A DNA stretch of 64,000 bases from Actinacidiphila acidipaludis. Lineage in GTDB: Bacteria; Actinomycetota; Actinomycetes; Streptomycetales; Streptomycetaceae. The notes beneath the pieces are model-generated. The model saw only the letters and a list, made by a program, of their open reading frames with translations. It was not told the DNA's origin and did not search any database. This document shows, piece by piece, positions 42,924 through 51,519 of the stretch. The first letter of the stretch is position 1. Each line of letters starts with the position of its first letter. Both the position numbers and the translations under genes were made by a program. The DNA lies in contig NZ_JAINZZ010000026.1 in assembly GCF_019890725.1 (NCBI RefSeq), positions 1-64,000 of the forward strand, in the 5' to 3' direction.

Positions 42924-42939
42924 TGGACCCACAAGTCCA
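42924..42939. promoter_or_regulatory. TetR operator copy 2 (TGGAC-N6-GTCCA)
   Basis: TGGAC-CCACAA-GTCCA, preceded by AA as in copy 1, lies upstream of the SDR gene. Identical half-sites and spacing to 41377-41392 argue for one shared regulator. Confidence 0.7.
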
Positions 42940-43010
42940 GTCCTCGGAGCCCCGGGACCCGGGGCCGCCGGGTGGGTCGAGGCCGGGTGCCGGCCGACGA
43001 CCGGGCGGCA

Positions 43011-43946
43011 TCAGCCGCTGAGGCGGCGCCGCCAGTCGAGGGGGGTCACCGTGATCGGCCGCGCGGGATCGCCGTCCCAGTCCGCGCGGAGGCCGGCCTC
43101 CGCCAGCGCGGCGACCACCTCGTGCCCGATGCCGGCGGTGGTGCCGGCCGAACCGTCGAACCCGCCGTAGAGAAGGGTCAGTCCGTGGCCGGTCACGGCG
43201 GAGTCGGTGCACTGGGAGTGGAAGTAGACGAAGCCGCGGGCGTCGGGGGCTCCCTCGGCGCCGATCTCGGCCTGGCCGCAGCTGCGGCAGCAGGCGAAGT
43301 TCTCCCGGGCGGTGATGCCCGCAGCCTGCAGGGCGGTGAAAGCGCGGGTGAGCCGTTCGGGATCGGTCTCCCCCTCCCAGCCGGCCTCCTCGGCCACACG
43401 CTCACCCCACAGCCTGTCGGCGAGGGCCCGGGCCTGCTGCGCCGAGACGGGCCGCCGGTCCGCGGTGACCAGGTACCCCTCGGCGAACTCCGCGAGCCGG
43501 GCCCGGGAGGCGTACCCTCCGGCCAGCATCGCGCGCACGGCCCTCTCCAGCTCCGCGCGGTCATCCGCACCGAGGTCCAGGGGCGGTGCCTCGGGAGCAG
43601 GTACGAGGTCCAGCGCCGACCAGGAGAGTCCGGTGTCCCACCCCTCGCGCTGCAGCGCCCAGCCGGTCAGCGCCGCCGCGACCGCATCGGGCTCGCCGGC
43701 CACCGCCGCGAGGTGCCGGTCGGCGGAACCGTCACGGTGCTCCACCTCGTACGGCCCGCCGTCCTCGTGCCAGACCTGGGCGAAGACGTCGGGCAGATCG
43801 GGCAGGCGCTGCAGCACCAGGAAACGGTCTCCGGCGCCGCCGATGCGCCCGACCAGCTCGGCCAACTCCTCCGCGGACATACGGACATGCCGCTCGTCGT
43901 TCTCCGTCCGCACCACGATCTTCAGCAGGGAAGGAATCTCGCACAC
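43011..43946 (-). CDS. DUF6891 domain-containing protein
   Basis: A cytosolic protein of about 311 residues that I recognise as the uncharacterised DUF6891 type. Features are an N-terminal stretch KIVVRTENDERHVRMSAEEL, a middle helical part, and a C-terminal domain with a zinc-like CRSCGQAEIG (CCRSCG, about residue 215) and YFHSQCTDSAVTGHGLTLLY. The start is unresolved: GTG at 43946 sits almost on GGAGG, an upstream GTG at 43985 has no clear ribosome site, and residues before KIVVRTEN may not be translated. No functional partner is adjacent. Confidence 0.75.
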   Translation of the reverse strand: MCEIPSLLKIVVRTENDERHVRMSAEELAELVGRIGGAGDRFLVLQRLPDLPDVFAQVWHEDGGPYEVEHRDGSADRHLAAVAGEPDAVAAALTGWALQREGWDTGLSWSALDLVPAPEAPPLDLGADDRAELERAVRAMLAGGYASRARLAEFAEGYLVTADRRPVSAQQARALADRLWGERVAEEAGWEGETDPERLTRAFTALQAAGITARENFACCRSCGQAEIGAEGAPDARGFVYFHSQCTDSAVTGHGLTLLYGGFDGSAGTTAGIGHEVVAALAEAGLRADWDGDPARPITVTPLDWRRRLSG

Positions 43947-44070
43947 GCCTCCGACAACCGGCCGCGGCGCGCGACACGGATCCACCCCCGCGAAGAGGCG
44001 GCGCCGTGGCGGCGGGCAGGTCGCGCGCCGGCCGGGTGGTGGCCGGCCGGCGGGCGAGCGGACTACGGGG

Positions 44071-44937
44071 TCAGACGCGGTCGGCGGCGATCAGCAGGTA
44101 CTGGAAGCTGCCGTTCTTGTAGGCGGTCAGGAAGGTGTCCTCGATGCCGGTGACCAGGTGCTCCGCCTTCTTCCGCAGTTCCCAGTACGGGATGGTGGCC
44201 TGGGTGAGGTCCTCGACGTGGACGGGCACCAGGCGGTTGCGGGCCATCGCCCGGAAGTACGCCGAGCGCGGGTGGATGTCGCAGATGTAGTGGGCGTTGA
44301 TCAGCGAGACCTCACGTGAGGCCTGGCCGTAGGTGTCGTTGTAGCAGCCGGTGATCACGACGTAGCGGCCGCCGCGGCGCAGCAGCCGCGCGTGCTCGGC
44401 GAACAGCAGGTCGAGCTCGACGTACATCGTGGACTCGTTGTTCCACGAGGCCGCGTAGGCGCCGGTGGCGAAGCCGGTGTCCAGCATGTTCCGGTGGTGG
44501 TACCGCACCTTGGCGTCGATCCCCCGGGCGCGGGCCTGCTCGTTGGCGAACTCCGCCTGTTGGGTGGACAGCGTCACGCCGTCCGCGGAGCAGCCGTAGC
44601 GCAGATGGGCGACGACGCTGCCGCCGCCGCGCCCGCACCCGGCGTCGAAGACCCGGTCACCGCTGTCGAGCGGCCCGAGGTGGGAGGCCAGCAGTTCCGC
44701 CTGGGCGTGCTCCAGCCGGTGCAGTTCCGCGGTGAGCCGGTCCCGCCGCCGGTCCGGATCGGTCTCGTCGAGGACCGACCACTGGGCGTCTCCGATGCCG
44801 TAGTGATGGTGGTACAGGTCGTCGATCCTGCCGAGTTCGAGGTTGACCGGGTTCCTCTCAGCGTTCCAGTACTCCGCGACGCGGTTCTGGTAGGTGGACT
44901 GCGCAGGAACGGGCGCGGTGATTGCGGACTGGGGCAT
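44071..44937 (-). CDS. Geranyl diphosphate 2-C-methyltransferase
   Basis: This 288-residue SAM-dependent enzyme methylates C2 of geranyl diphosphate, the first step to 2-methylisoborneol. The SAM site is VFDAGCGRGGGSVVAHLRYG (about residue 95), followed by LSTQQAEFANEQARARGID. SWNNESTMYVELDLLFAEHA and YELR-like IPYWELRKKAEHLVTGIE fit the GPP methyltransferase family. It lies directly downstream of the terpene synthase gene on the same strand (125 bases), the conserved pair for methylated monoterpenes in actinomycetes. Confidence 0.93.
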   Translation of the reverse strand: MPQSAITAPVPAQSTYQNRVAEYWNAERNPVNLELGRIDDLYHHHYGIGDAQWSVLDETDPDRRRDRLTAELHRLEHAQAELLASHLGPLDSGDRVFDAGCGRGGGSVVAHLRYGCSADGVTLSTQQAEFANEQARARGIDAKVRYHHRNMLDTGFATGAYAASWNNESTMYVELDLLFAEHARLLRRGGRYVVITGCYNDTYGQASREVSLINAHYICDIHPRSAYFRAMARNRLVPVHVEDLTQATIPYWELRKKAEHLVTGIEDTFLTAYKNGSFQYLLIAADRV

Positions 44938-45062
44938 GGCCAACGGTGGCTCCTCGAAGTGCTCGTGGTACGGGTCTTGCCGGTGTGCGGCGATTTTCTG
45001 AGTGCGGCGCGATGCCGGGACGGACACGGGTGCGCCGGCGGCCGGCGCCGTCCGGTGGGCCG

Positions 45063-46112
45063 TCACCAGTAGTTGGGCAGGTGGTAGCGGTGGCTGTTGG
45101 TGGCGTGCCACTCGTGGTTGCCGGCCACCCAGTCGGACAGGCTCCGGGCGTAGCGCTCGACGAGCGGTGCGGCCGCCGACAGCGCGGCGGACTCCTCCTC
45201 GAAGGCCTCCATGATCCGGTTGTGGATCTCGACGCTCTCCAGGTACGCCGCCTTCAGCCCGCGGCCGCGGTTGGCGGCCACGACCCGCGGCAGGTTGAGG
45301 TGGGTGGGATCACTCGCCATCTCCTTGGTGAAGGAGTACAGGTCGTTGACGATGGTCGTGGCGTTGCAGGCCAGCGCGGTGATCCGCTGGATCTCCGGGC
45401 GGGCGTAGACCGCCTCGGGCAGTTCGTAGCCGTCGACCGCGTCGACGATCGACAGGCAGGGGCGGAAGTTGTTGAACTGCCGCATGACCAGGTACTCCCA
45501 CACCCGCGGCGCGTAGCGGGTCTCCGCCCAGGCCGCCTCGGCGAGGTAGCCAAGGTGGAGCCGGGCGATGTCGTGCACGAACCGGTCCGTCTGGCTGGGC
45601 GTCGCGAAGCCGGCGTAGTCCTTCATCGCCCAGTGGTACGAGCGCAGCGGACCGTCGGCCTGCATGCCCGCCGCCCACTCCGCCTCCAGTTCGGGCGTCC
45701 CGTGGAAGGGGTCGATCGCCGACTGCGCCATGATCAGCGGTCCGCCGAGCCCCCGGTGGGAACCGCCCCGGCCCTCGTCCTCCTCGCAGTAGCAGCTGTC
45801 GACGAGGTTCTCGGCCAGGAGCAGCTTGCCGGCCAGGGTCAGGCGTTCGGTGTCGACCGCGTTCGGGTGCTGGAGCACCACGGCGCGCCCGAACTGGAAT
45901 CCCGCGAAGTCCCCCTTCCACGCGGGCGGGAACAGGTCCAGCTCCCGCGCCCAGGCCTCCAGCCGGAGGTCCACCTCCTCGGCCTTGTCCGGGTCGGCGG
46001 GGGCGACCGGCCGGTACCGCAGGCCGGGGATCGCGCCGTGTCGCGGGCCGCGCGCGAGGGACGGCGGTCCCGGCATGCGCCGCGGGGCCTCGGCGTCGGG
46101 GGGTGCACTCAT
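45063..46112 (-). CDS. 2-Methylisoborneol or 2-methylenebornane synthase (class I terpene cyclase)
   Basis: This cyclase converts 2-methyl-GPP to a bornane-type product. Family stretches include LHLGYLAEAAWAETRYAPRV, YLVMRQFNNFRPCLSIVDAV and, at the end, HRYHLPNYW. The NSE triad is intact in NDLYSFTKE (about residue 256). The Asp-rich motif reads VDSCYCEED (about 101-109), whereas the known MIB synthase motif has DDCYCED, so one Asp is Ser. At 349 residues it lacks most of the Pro-rich N-terminal extension of about 110 residues. The ATG has AGGAG at 6 bases. The cyclic-nucleotide-binding gene usual in mib operons is absent. Product is therefore uncertain. Confidence 0.88.
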   Translation of the reverse strand: MSAPPDAEAPRRMPGPPSLARGPRHGAIPGLRYRPVAPADPDKAEEVDLRLEAWARELDLFPPAWKGDFAGFQFGRAVVLQHPNAVDTERLTLAGKLLLAENLVDSCYCEEDEGRGGSHRGLGGPLIMAQSAIDPFHGTPELEAEWAAGMQADGPLRSYHWAMKDYAGFATPSQTDRFVHDIARLHLGYLAEAAWAETRYAPRVWEYLVMRQFNNFRPCLSIVDAVDGYELPEAVYARPEIQRITALACNATTIVNDLYSFTKEMASDPTHLNLPRVVAANRGRGLKAAYLESVEIHNRIMEAFEEESAALSAAAPLVERYARSLSDWVAGNHEWHATNSHRYHLPNYW

Positions 46113-46504
46113 GTGCCGCTCCTGTCGGTGCTCCCGGCCGGGCGGTCCGGGCCGTCCCGGCGGTACCGGTCGCGTCGCGGCGGACGGCCGCCGCCCGCCG
46201 GCCGGCACCGTCGGGCAGCCGGGGCGGGGCCGAAGGTGGGGTGGTCGGGGACGGAGGCGGTGGAGCCTTCCGGTAAGAGCACGTTTTCCTCCCGGCGGAG
46301 GGCGCGCAGGCGCCCATGGACAGGCTGCGTCAACGGCCGCCCGCCATCGAGCCGTTCGGCCGTTCGCAGGAACAGCCAACCAGCGACGGCGCCTGTCGGG
46401 TATCGCACGAAAGAGGGGAGAATTTGCCCCGCTGGCGCAAACCTGCCGGTTGAGGCAGATCCGGAGGGGCGCGCGCCCCCGTGCGCCGCCCGGATCCCGA
46501 TCGG
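46113..46504. promoter_or_regulatory. Intergenic region upstream of the terpene synthase
   Basis: This 392-bp gap holds no credible gene. A palindromic TTTGC-N9-GCAAA (46423-46441) could be a regulator site, but it is about 310 bases from the start codon. An in-frame TTG at 46379 would extend the synthase by 89 Pro/Arg-rich residues but has no ribosome site. Confidence 0.35.
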
Positions 46505-46930
46505 TCAGGGGTGTGCGGGGATGCCGTCAGCGGGTGCGGGGAGCGGGCCGAGCCGGGTCGCGACGCGTTCGCGGAGCAGGACGTACTCGGCGTGCCTGCG
46601 CGGCAGCGGGCCGGGCGGGCGCCGGACCGTGCGGGCCGCGCTGACGACCTGGCCGTGCCGGAACTGCTCGCGCGTCAGATCGAGTTCGATGCCCGAGGGC
46701 AGCAGGTTCCACCAGTGGTGGCCGGCGCGCTCGCCCCCGTCGTGGACCTCGCCCACGACCAGGTCGCCGCCGAACAGATCGTTGAGGACGAGCGCGGTGA
46801 TGTCGCAGTGGCCCCAGGCGGGGTTGCCGGGGTGCCAGGCCGCCCGGTCGACGTCGTCGGGCGAGCAGGTGTCGGCGGCCCAGCTCGTGCGCAGCGCACG
46901 GTCGATGGCGGCCAGCGTCCAGGGGATCAT
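46505..46930 (-). CDS. YunG-like hypothetical protein
   Basis: A 141-residue cytosolic protein resembling the YunG family of small uncharacterised proteins. Notable segments are TLAAIDRALRTSWAADTCSP, NPAWGHCDITALVLNDLFGG, GEVHDGGERAGHHWWNLLPS and GIELDLTREQFRHGQVV. The Cys-His-Asp spacing (GHCDITALV and HHWWN, then DLT) hints at a papain- or NlpC-like fold, but this is inference. The ATG at 46930 begins the conserved-looking part. Adjacent tandem repeats lie upstream. Confidence 0.72.
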   Translation of the reverse strand: MIPWTLAAIDRALRTSWAADTCSPDDVDRAAWHPGNPAWGHCDITALVLNDLFGGDLVVGEVHDGGERAGHHWWNLLPSGIELDLTREQFRHGQVVSAARTVRRPPGPLPRRHAEYVLLRERVATRLGPLPAPADGIPAHP

Positions 46931-46956
46931 GCCGCCAGGCTGCCGCACCCCACTGA

Positions 46957-47006
46957 CAGCCGGCCTTCCGGCGGGGCCGGGCAGCCGGCCTTCCGGCGGG
47001 GCCGGG
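46957..47006. repeat. Perfect 25-bp tandem duplication
   Basis: Two identical 25-base copies (46957-46981 and 46982-47006), each starting CAGCCGGCCTTCCGGCGGGG, lie just upstream of the YunG-like gene. Each copy is itself partly self-complementary (CCGGCC/GGCCGG). Confidence 0.9.
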
Positions 47007-47084
47007 CGGTCGCCCGGTACGCCGTCGGAAAGGCCGGCTGCGCTGTGCTCTTCGACGGCCCCGAGCCCTGGATCGGCTCGGCCG

Positions 47085-47148
47085 CTCAACGCCTCAACCG
47101 CTCAACCGCTCAACCGCTCAACGCCTCAACGCCTCAACGCCTCAACGG
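47085..47148. repeat. 8-bp microsatellite, eight copies of CTCAACSS
   Basis: CTCAAC recurs every 8 bases at 47085, 47093, 47101, 47109, 47117, 47125, 47133 and 47141, with GC, CG or GG between. The array lies at the 3' end of the secreted propeller gene and includes its stop codon (47142-47144). Confidence 0.9.
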
Positions 47149-48839
47149 CAGCTGATCAGCAGCGACGTCACGACCGTGCAGGTGCTGCTCGCCCTGTCGT
47201 CGGCGGCGGACGGGTCGACGGGCGTGCTGGTGGTGCGGGACGCGGTCACGGTGTAGGGCAGGCCCACGCCGAGCAGGCCGATCGGCACGGTGAACCGGCG
47301 GGTGGTGGTGGCGCCGCTCGCCAGCGTGCCCACCGGGCAGGTCACCGTGGTTCCGGCCGTCTGGCAGTCGCCCGAGGTCGCGCGCATCGGTGCGGGCAGC
47401 ACCGCCGTCACGGTGGCGGCCGACAGGTCGGACGGGCCGTGGTCGGTGATGGTCAGGGTGTAGGTGATCCGGCCGCCGAGCAGCCCGGGGTCGGGGTCGG
47501 CGGCGAGGCTCACGCCGAGGTCGGCGGCCGCGTAGGTGAAGCGATCGGCGGCGGTGATCGCGCTGGTGCCGCCCGGGGTGGTCACCCGGACGTCGACCGT
47601 GCCGGCGGTGCCGGCGGGCGCGACGGCGGTGCACGCGGTGTCGGTGCAGCTCACGTCGGTGCCGGGGTTGCCCGGCCCGAAGGTCACCGAGGTCGCGTCC
47701 TTGAGGTGGCTGCCGCCGACGGTGACCTTGGTGCCGCCGGCGGGCGGACCGGCCGCGGGGCTCACGGAGGTGACGACCGGCGCGGGCAGCGGCAGCAGGG
47801 CCACGCCGACTCCGGACGGGTTGCGGCCGACGGCGGTGGTGGCCGTGACCGTGTCGGTCGCCGTGTCGATCGCGACGGCCTCAGGGGTGCTGGGGCCCGT
47901 CACGTAGAGGACGCCGCCGCCCGGGGTCAGCGCGAGGGCCTGCGGGTCGGTGTCGACGGGGACGGCCGCCGTGACGGTGCCGGTCGCCGTGTCGAGCACG
48001 GACACCTTGTGGGCGCCGGCCGCGGCCACATAGAGGTGCGCGCCGTCCGGCGAGACGGCCAGCGCGTAGGGTGCGTCGCCCGTCGGGAGGGTGGTGCCGA
48101 CCGTGTTCGTGGCCGTGTCGATCACGGACACGCTGCCGTCGCCGAGGTTCGCGACATAGGCGTGCGCGCCGTCCGGCGCCACCGCGACCGCGATCGGGAA
48201 CGTGCCGGTGAGGACGGTCGCGGAGACGGTGTTCGTCGCGGTGTCGATCACCGACAGGCTGCCGCCGCTGGCGGTCACGTAGACCCGGCTGCCGTCGGGC
48301 GACACGGCCACCGCGTCGGCGCCCGAGCCCACGGGGACGGTCGCGATCACCGTCCCGGAGGCGGTGTCGATCACGGAGACGGCGGCGGCACCGAGGTCGG
48401 CGACGTAGACGCGGGCGCCGTCGGGTGTGACGGCGGCGGCGGTGGGACTGGCGGACACCGGAATCGTGGCGGCGACCGTCTCCGTCCGGGTGTCGATCAC
48501 GGACACGGTGTTGGAGCCGATGTCGGGTACGTAGACCCGGTTTCCGTCGGGCGCGGGCGCGACACCCTGCGGCCCGAAGCCCACCGGGATGGTCGCGGTG
48601 ACCGTGCCGTCGGAGGTGTTCACCGCGGACACGGTGTTGTCACCGGCGTTGGCGACGTACGCGGTGGTGGTGCCGGCCGGCTGGGCCTGCACCGGCGGCG
48701 CGGCCAGGCCGGTCAGACCGGCCAGGCCCAGGGCCGCGCCCGCGGTGACGGCGGTCGCCTGCCGTCTGCGGCGGGTACGGGCGGTGCCGCCGGTCGCGGT
48801 GCGCTGGGTCGCGGCCGCGGCAGCCGTCGTTCGGGTCAT
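47142..48839 (-). CDS. Secreted YVTN beta-propeller protein with IPT/TIG and DUF11-like domains
   Basis: The 565-residue product has a signal peptide (basic run RTRRRRQ, then AVTAGAALGLAGLTGLAAPP, cut near VQA). Next is a YncE-like propeller (about residues 57-385) of repeats of about 42 residues with the motif YVAN...TVSVIDTATNTV and PDGARVYVADLG. An IPT/TIG domain (PVVTSVSPAAGPPAGGTKVT, about 390-475) and a DUF11-like domain (LGVSLAADPDPGLLGGRITY, about 485-550) follow. It is likely extracellular and adhesive or structural. The stop falls inside an 8-bp tandem array, so repeat changes could alter the C-terminus. The ATG has GGGGGG upstream. Confidence 0.87.
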   Translation of the reverse strand: MTRTTAAAAATQRTATGGTARTRRRRQATAVTAGAALGLAGLTGLAAPPVQAQPAGTTTAYVANAGDNTVSAVNTSDGTVTATIPVGFGPQGVAPAPDGNRVYVPDIGSNTVSVIDTRTETVAATIPVSASPTAAAVTPDGARVYVADLGAAAVSVIDTASGTVIATVPVGSGADAVAVSPDGSRVYVTASGGSLSVIDTATNTVSATVLTGTFPIAVAVAPDGAHAYVANLGDGSVSVIDTATNTVGTTLPTGDAPYALAVSPDGAHLYVAAAGAHKVSVLDTATGTVTAAVPVDTDPQALALTPGGGVLYVTGPSTPEAVAIDTATDTVTATTAVGRNPSGVGVALLPLPAPVVTSVSPAAGPPAGGTKVTVGGSHLKDATSVTFGPGNPGTDVSCTDTACTAVAPAGTAGTVDVRVTTPGGTSAITAADRFTYAAADLGVSLAADPDPGLLGGRITYTLTITDHGPSDLSAATVTAVLPAPMRATSGDCQTAGTTVTCPVGTLASGATTTRRFTVPIGLLGVGLPYTVTASRTTSTPVDPSAADDRASSTCTVVTSLLISCR

Positions 48840-49007
48840 CGATTGCCCCCCTCGGATCGTCCGCGGCGGCGGGCCCCTGTGGGACCCAGCGGAACCGGCG
48901 CGGTACGGGATCGCCCACCACAACGACGGCGGCCCGGCGGGGACACGGCGCCCGTCCGGTGACGCAGATCGCGTTTGGACCTCAACTGGGGTGCCCCACA
49001 GTCGGGT

Positions 49008-50030
49008 TCACAGCGGCGCCGGTGAGGACGCGTCGCGGATGAGCAGGTGCGGAGTGCCACTGCCGTCGGCCGGGACCGACCACAGGTCGGTGCTCTTCAC
49101 GTCGCCCTCGTGCGGCAGGGCGTAGGCGATCGTGTCGTTGTCGAGCCAGGTCGCCTGGTCGTCGACGCTGTGGTGCTCGGCGAGCGGCGTGGTGTGCAGG
49201 GTGCGCAGGTCCAGGACGTACTCGTGCCACAGCGAAGCGCCGTTCAGCACACGCTTCTTGTAGGCGATGCGCGTCCCGTCCGGGGACAGGGAGGGGCATT
49301 CGACGTTCTGCACGCCGACGGACGTGAGCGTACGGCGGGCGACCGATCCGCGCATCAGGTACGTGTGGCCGCCCGTACCGAGGGTGGCGTAGAAGGTGTC
49401 GTCGTCGGAGGCGAAGGTGACACCCCAGAAGTTGTCGTCCACGGCGTGGTACTTGTTGCCGTTCAGGACGGTGGTGAACTCCTCCAGGTTCGGCAGGAGT
49501 TGCCAGGTCCGGGTGTCCACGATCGAGGTGCGGGTGGAGAAGAACGCCGCGCCGTAGGACTCGCCGCCGACGAAGACCGTCCACGCGGCGAACCGGCCGC
49601 TGGGCGAGACCCGGGCGCGGCTCGGAGTGCCGGCCAGCGCGAAGGTGTGTTCGGTGTGCAGGGAGGCGTCGACGATGACCGCGCGGTTGGTCTGGGACAC
49701 CACGCCCAGCCCGGACTGCAGGCACACACCGGTGCCCGCGGCGGCGTAGAAGCGCGCGCACTTCAGGTCCGCGGCGGTGCGGCCGCCGCCGGTGTCGCCG
49801 GCCGGGACCGTGGCGACCTGTGCGTTCTGCGGACCCGGGGCGTCGTTGACGAACGCGATCCGGTGCGCGCCGGTGAGCGGGACCCGGCCGGCGCTCACCG
49901 ACGGGCCGCCGGCCCGCGGGGCGTTCTTGTGGTCCGCCCGGGTCGCGGCGTGCAGCACGAAGCCGGCGCCGAGGGCACCGAGCAGGACGACGGCCACGGC
50001 GAGTACGAGCAGGCGGTGCTTGGGCGTCAT
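49008..50030 (-). CDS. Membrane-anchored TolB-like beta-propeller protein
   Basis: The 340-residue protein begins with a short basic stretch and one hydrophobic helix (LLVLAVAVVLLGALGAGFVL, residues about 7-28), followed by a Gly/Pro linker and a propeller of TolB/WD40-like blades (RARVSPSGRFAAWTVFVGGE, CPSLSPDGTRIAYKKRVLNG, ATWLDNDTIAYALPHEGDV). It is thus likely anchored in the membrane with the propeller outside. It is the last gene of a leftward operon after an MFS permease (76 bases) and a glycosyltransferase, so it may take part in handling a surface polymer. Function unknown. Confidence 0.82.
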   Translation of the reverse strand: MTPKHRLLVLAVAVVLLGALGAGFVLHAATRADHKNAPRAGGPSVSAGRVPLTGAHRIAFVNDAPGPQNAQVATVPAGDTGGGRTAADLKCARFYAAAGTGVCLQSGLGVVSQTNRAVIVDASLHTEHTFALAGTPSRARVSPSGRFAAWTVFVGGESYGAAFFSTRTSIVDTRTWQLLPNLEEFTTVLNGNKYHAVDDNFWGVTFASDDDTFYATLGTGGHTYLMRGSVARRTLTSVGVQNVECPSLSPDGTRIAYKKRVLNGASLWHEYVLDLRTLHTTPLAEHHSVDDQATWLDNDTIAYALPHEGDVKSTDLWSVPADGSGTPHLLIRDASSPAPL

Positions 50031-50106
50031 GAAGTCCTCGGAGAGACGGGTCGGGGTGCGCGGTCCGCGGCGGCGCGGACCGGGTTCGTGGCGGTCGCCG
50101 CCCGGC

Positions 50107-51495
50107 TCACCGGGCCGCCGGCGAGGGGCGCAGGACGGCGCCGGCGACGGCCGCGCACAGCGTCAGGCCGACGGCCGAGCCGAGCAGCGCGGGGACGTCG
50201 CCCCACACCGTCCAGGCGGCGCCGAACGCCAGGGAGCAGCAGAAGCGTGCCAGGGCCTGACCGGTGCCGACGAGGGCCAGCCCGCTGCCGCGCAGCCGCT
50301 CGGGCACCACATCGGCGACGGCGGCCGGCAGCACGCCGTCGGTCGACGCGTAGAACACGCCGTGCAGGCCGAGGACCAGGAAGGGCAGCGCCGCCGCCGA
50401 CGGCGCCCAGAGCAGCAGGCCGTAGGCGGCGAGCAGGCCGGCGTGCCCGGCGAGGAACACCACGCGGCGGCCGATCCGGTCGGCGAGCACGCCGAAGGGC
50501 ACGGCGAGCAGCAGGAACACCGCCGCCGTCCCGAGCGGGAGGAGCGGGAAGTACTGCTCGCCGATGCCCGCGCGGCGCTGCAGGAGGAGGTAGACGAACG
50601 CGTCGCTCACCGTGGTCAGGCCCAGCAGCACGGCGCAGGCCGCGAGGGCGCGCAGGCGTGGCAGCCGGAGCAGCGCGAGCGCCGTGCGCAGGTCCACGGC
50701 CGGTGGGCCGGCGGGTCGGTCGCCCTCGGTCACGTCCGTGCCGCCGCGGGTCCCGCCGGCGGCGGCATCGAGGGCGGTCCGCTCCCCCGCCACCGCTTCG
50801 TCGCCCGGCCGTCGCGCGACCGGCCGCTCTCCCGGCGTCCCGTCCCGCCCGACCGGCGTCCGGCCGTCGCCCGGCACGAACAGTACGAGGATCAGCACGC
50901 CGAGCACCGCCACGCAGGCGCTCACGCCGAACACCGCGTCGTAGCCGTCGGTGGCGGCGCGCAGGATGAGGAAGGCCGTGAACGGTCCGAGCACGGCGCC
51001 CGTGGTGTCCATGGCGCGGTGCACGCCGAACGCCCGGCCGCGGTGTTCGGGTGGCGTCGACAGCGAGATGAGCGCGTCGCGCGGCGAGGTGCGCAGCCCC
51101 TTGCCGGTGCGTTCCAGGGCCAGGACCGCGCCGAGCGGCCCGAGGCTGTGCGCGACCAGCAGCAGCGGCTTGCACACCGCGGACAGGCCGTAGCCGATGC
51201 CGGCCACCAGCTTGTGGTTGCGCACCCGGTCGGCGAGGTGGCCGCCGGTGAGCTGCACCAGGGCGCTGACCCCGTTGTAGACGCCGTCGAGCGTGCCGAA
51301 GCCGAGCGGGCTGAGGCCGAGTCCGGCGACCAGGTACAGCGGCAGGACGGCGGTGACCATCTCCGAGGAGACGTCCGTGACGAGGCTGACCGCCCCGAGC
51401 GCGAGCACCACGGCCGGAATCGCCGGCGCGCGTCCCCGTCGGCCGCCGGCCCCGCTCTCCTCGCGCGCCGGTGCGGCGCGGTCGGCGAGATACAT
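50107..51495 (-). CDS. MFS transporter
   Basis: A 462-residue, 12-helix permease. The first half has AVVLALGAVSLVTDVSSEMV-like sequence (LGAVSLVTDVSSEMVTAVLP) and GGHLADRVRNHKLVAGIGYG (motif A, about residue 85). A hydrophilic central loop (about residues 205-265) separates the halves, and FGVLADRIGRRVVFLAGH repeats motif A. The SSEM signature resembles the DHA1 subgroup near FucP/TMEM or YfcJ-like exporters. Substrate unknown. It has a strong site (GAGGGGGG) and follows a glycosyltransferase gene by 24 bases, suggesting that it exports something linked to that pathway. Confidence 0.87.
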   Translation of the reverse strand: MYLADRAAPAREESGAGGRRGRAPAIPAVVLALGAVSLVTDVSSEMVTAVLPLYLVAGLGLSPLGFGTLDGVYNGVSALVQLTGGHLADRVRNHKLVAGIGYGLSAVCKPLLLVAHSLGPLGAVLALERTGKGLRTSPRDALISLSTPPEHRGRAFGVHRAMDTTGAVLGPFTAFLILRAATDGYDAVFGVSACVAVLGVLILVLFVPGDGRTPVGRDGTPGERPVARRPGDEAVAGERTALDAAAGGTRGGTDVTEGDRPAGPPAVDLRTALALLRLPRLRALAACAVLLGLTTVSDAFVYLLLQRRAGIGEQYFPLLPLGTAAVFLLLAVPFGVLADRIGRRVVFLAGHAGLLAAYGLLLWAPSAAALPFLVLGLHGVFYASTDGVLPAAVADVVPERLRGSGLALVGTGQALARFCCSLAFGAAWTVWGDVPALLGSAVGLTLCAAVAGAVLRPSPAAR

Positions 51496-51519
51496 GTGTG
51501 TCCCCCCTCGCTCCCGGGA

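Noticed and set aside
46113-46379. In-frame TTG that would give the terpene synthase a 438-residue length, close to known MIB synthases.
   Set aside because: No ribosome site; the added Pro/Arg-rich sequence does not resemble the known extension, whereas the ATG at 46112 has AGGAG at ideal spacing.
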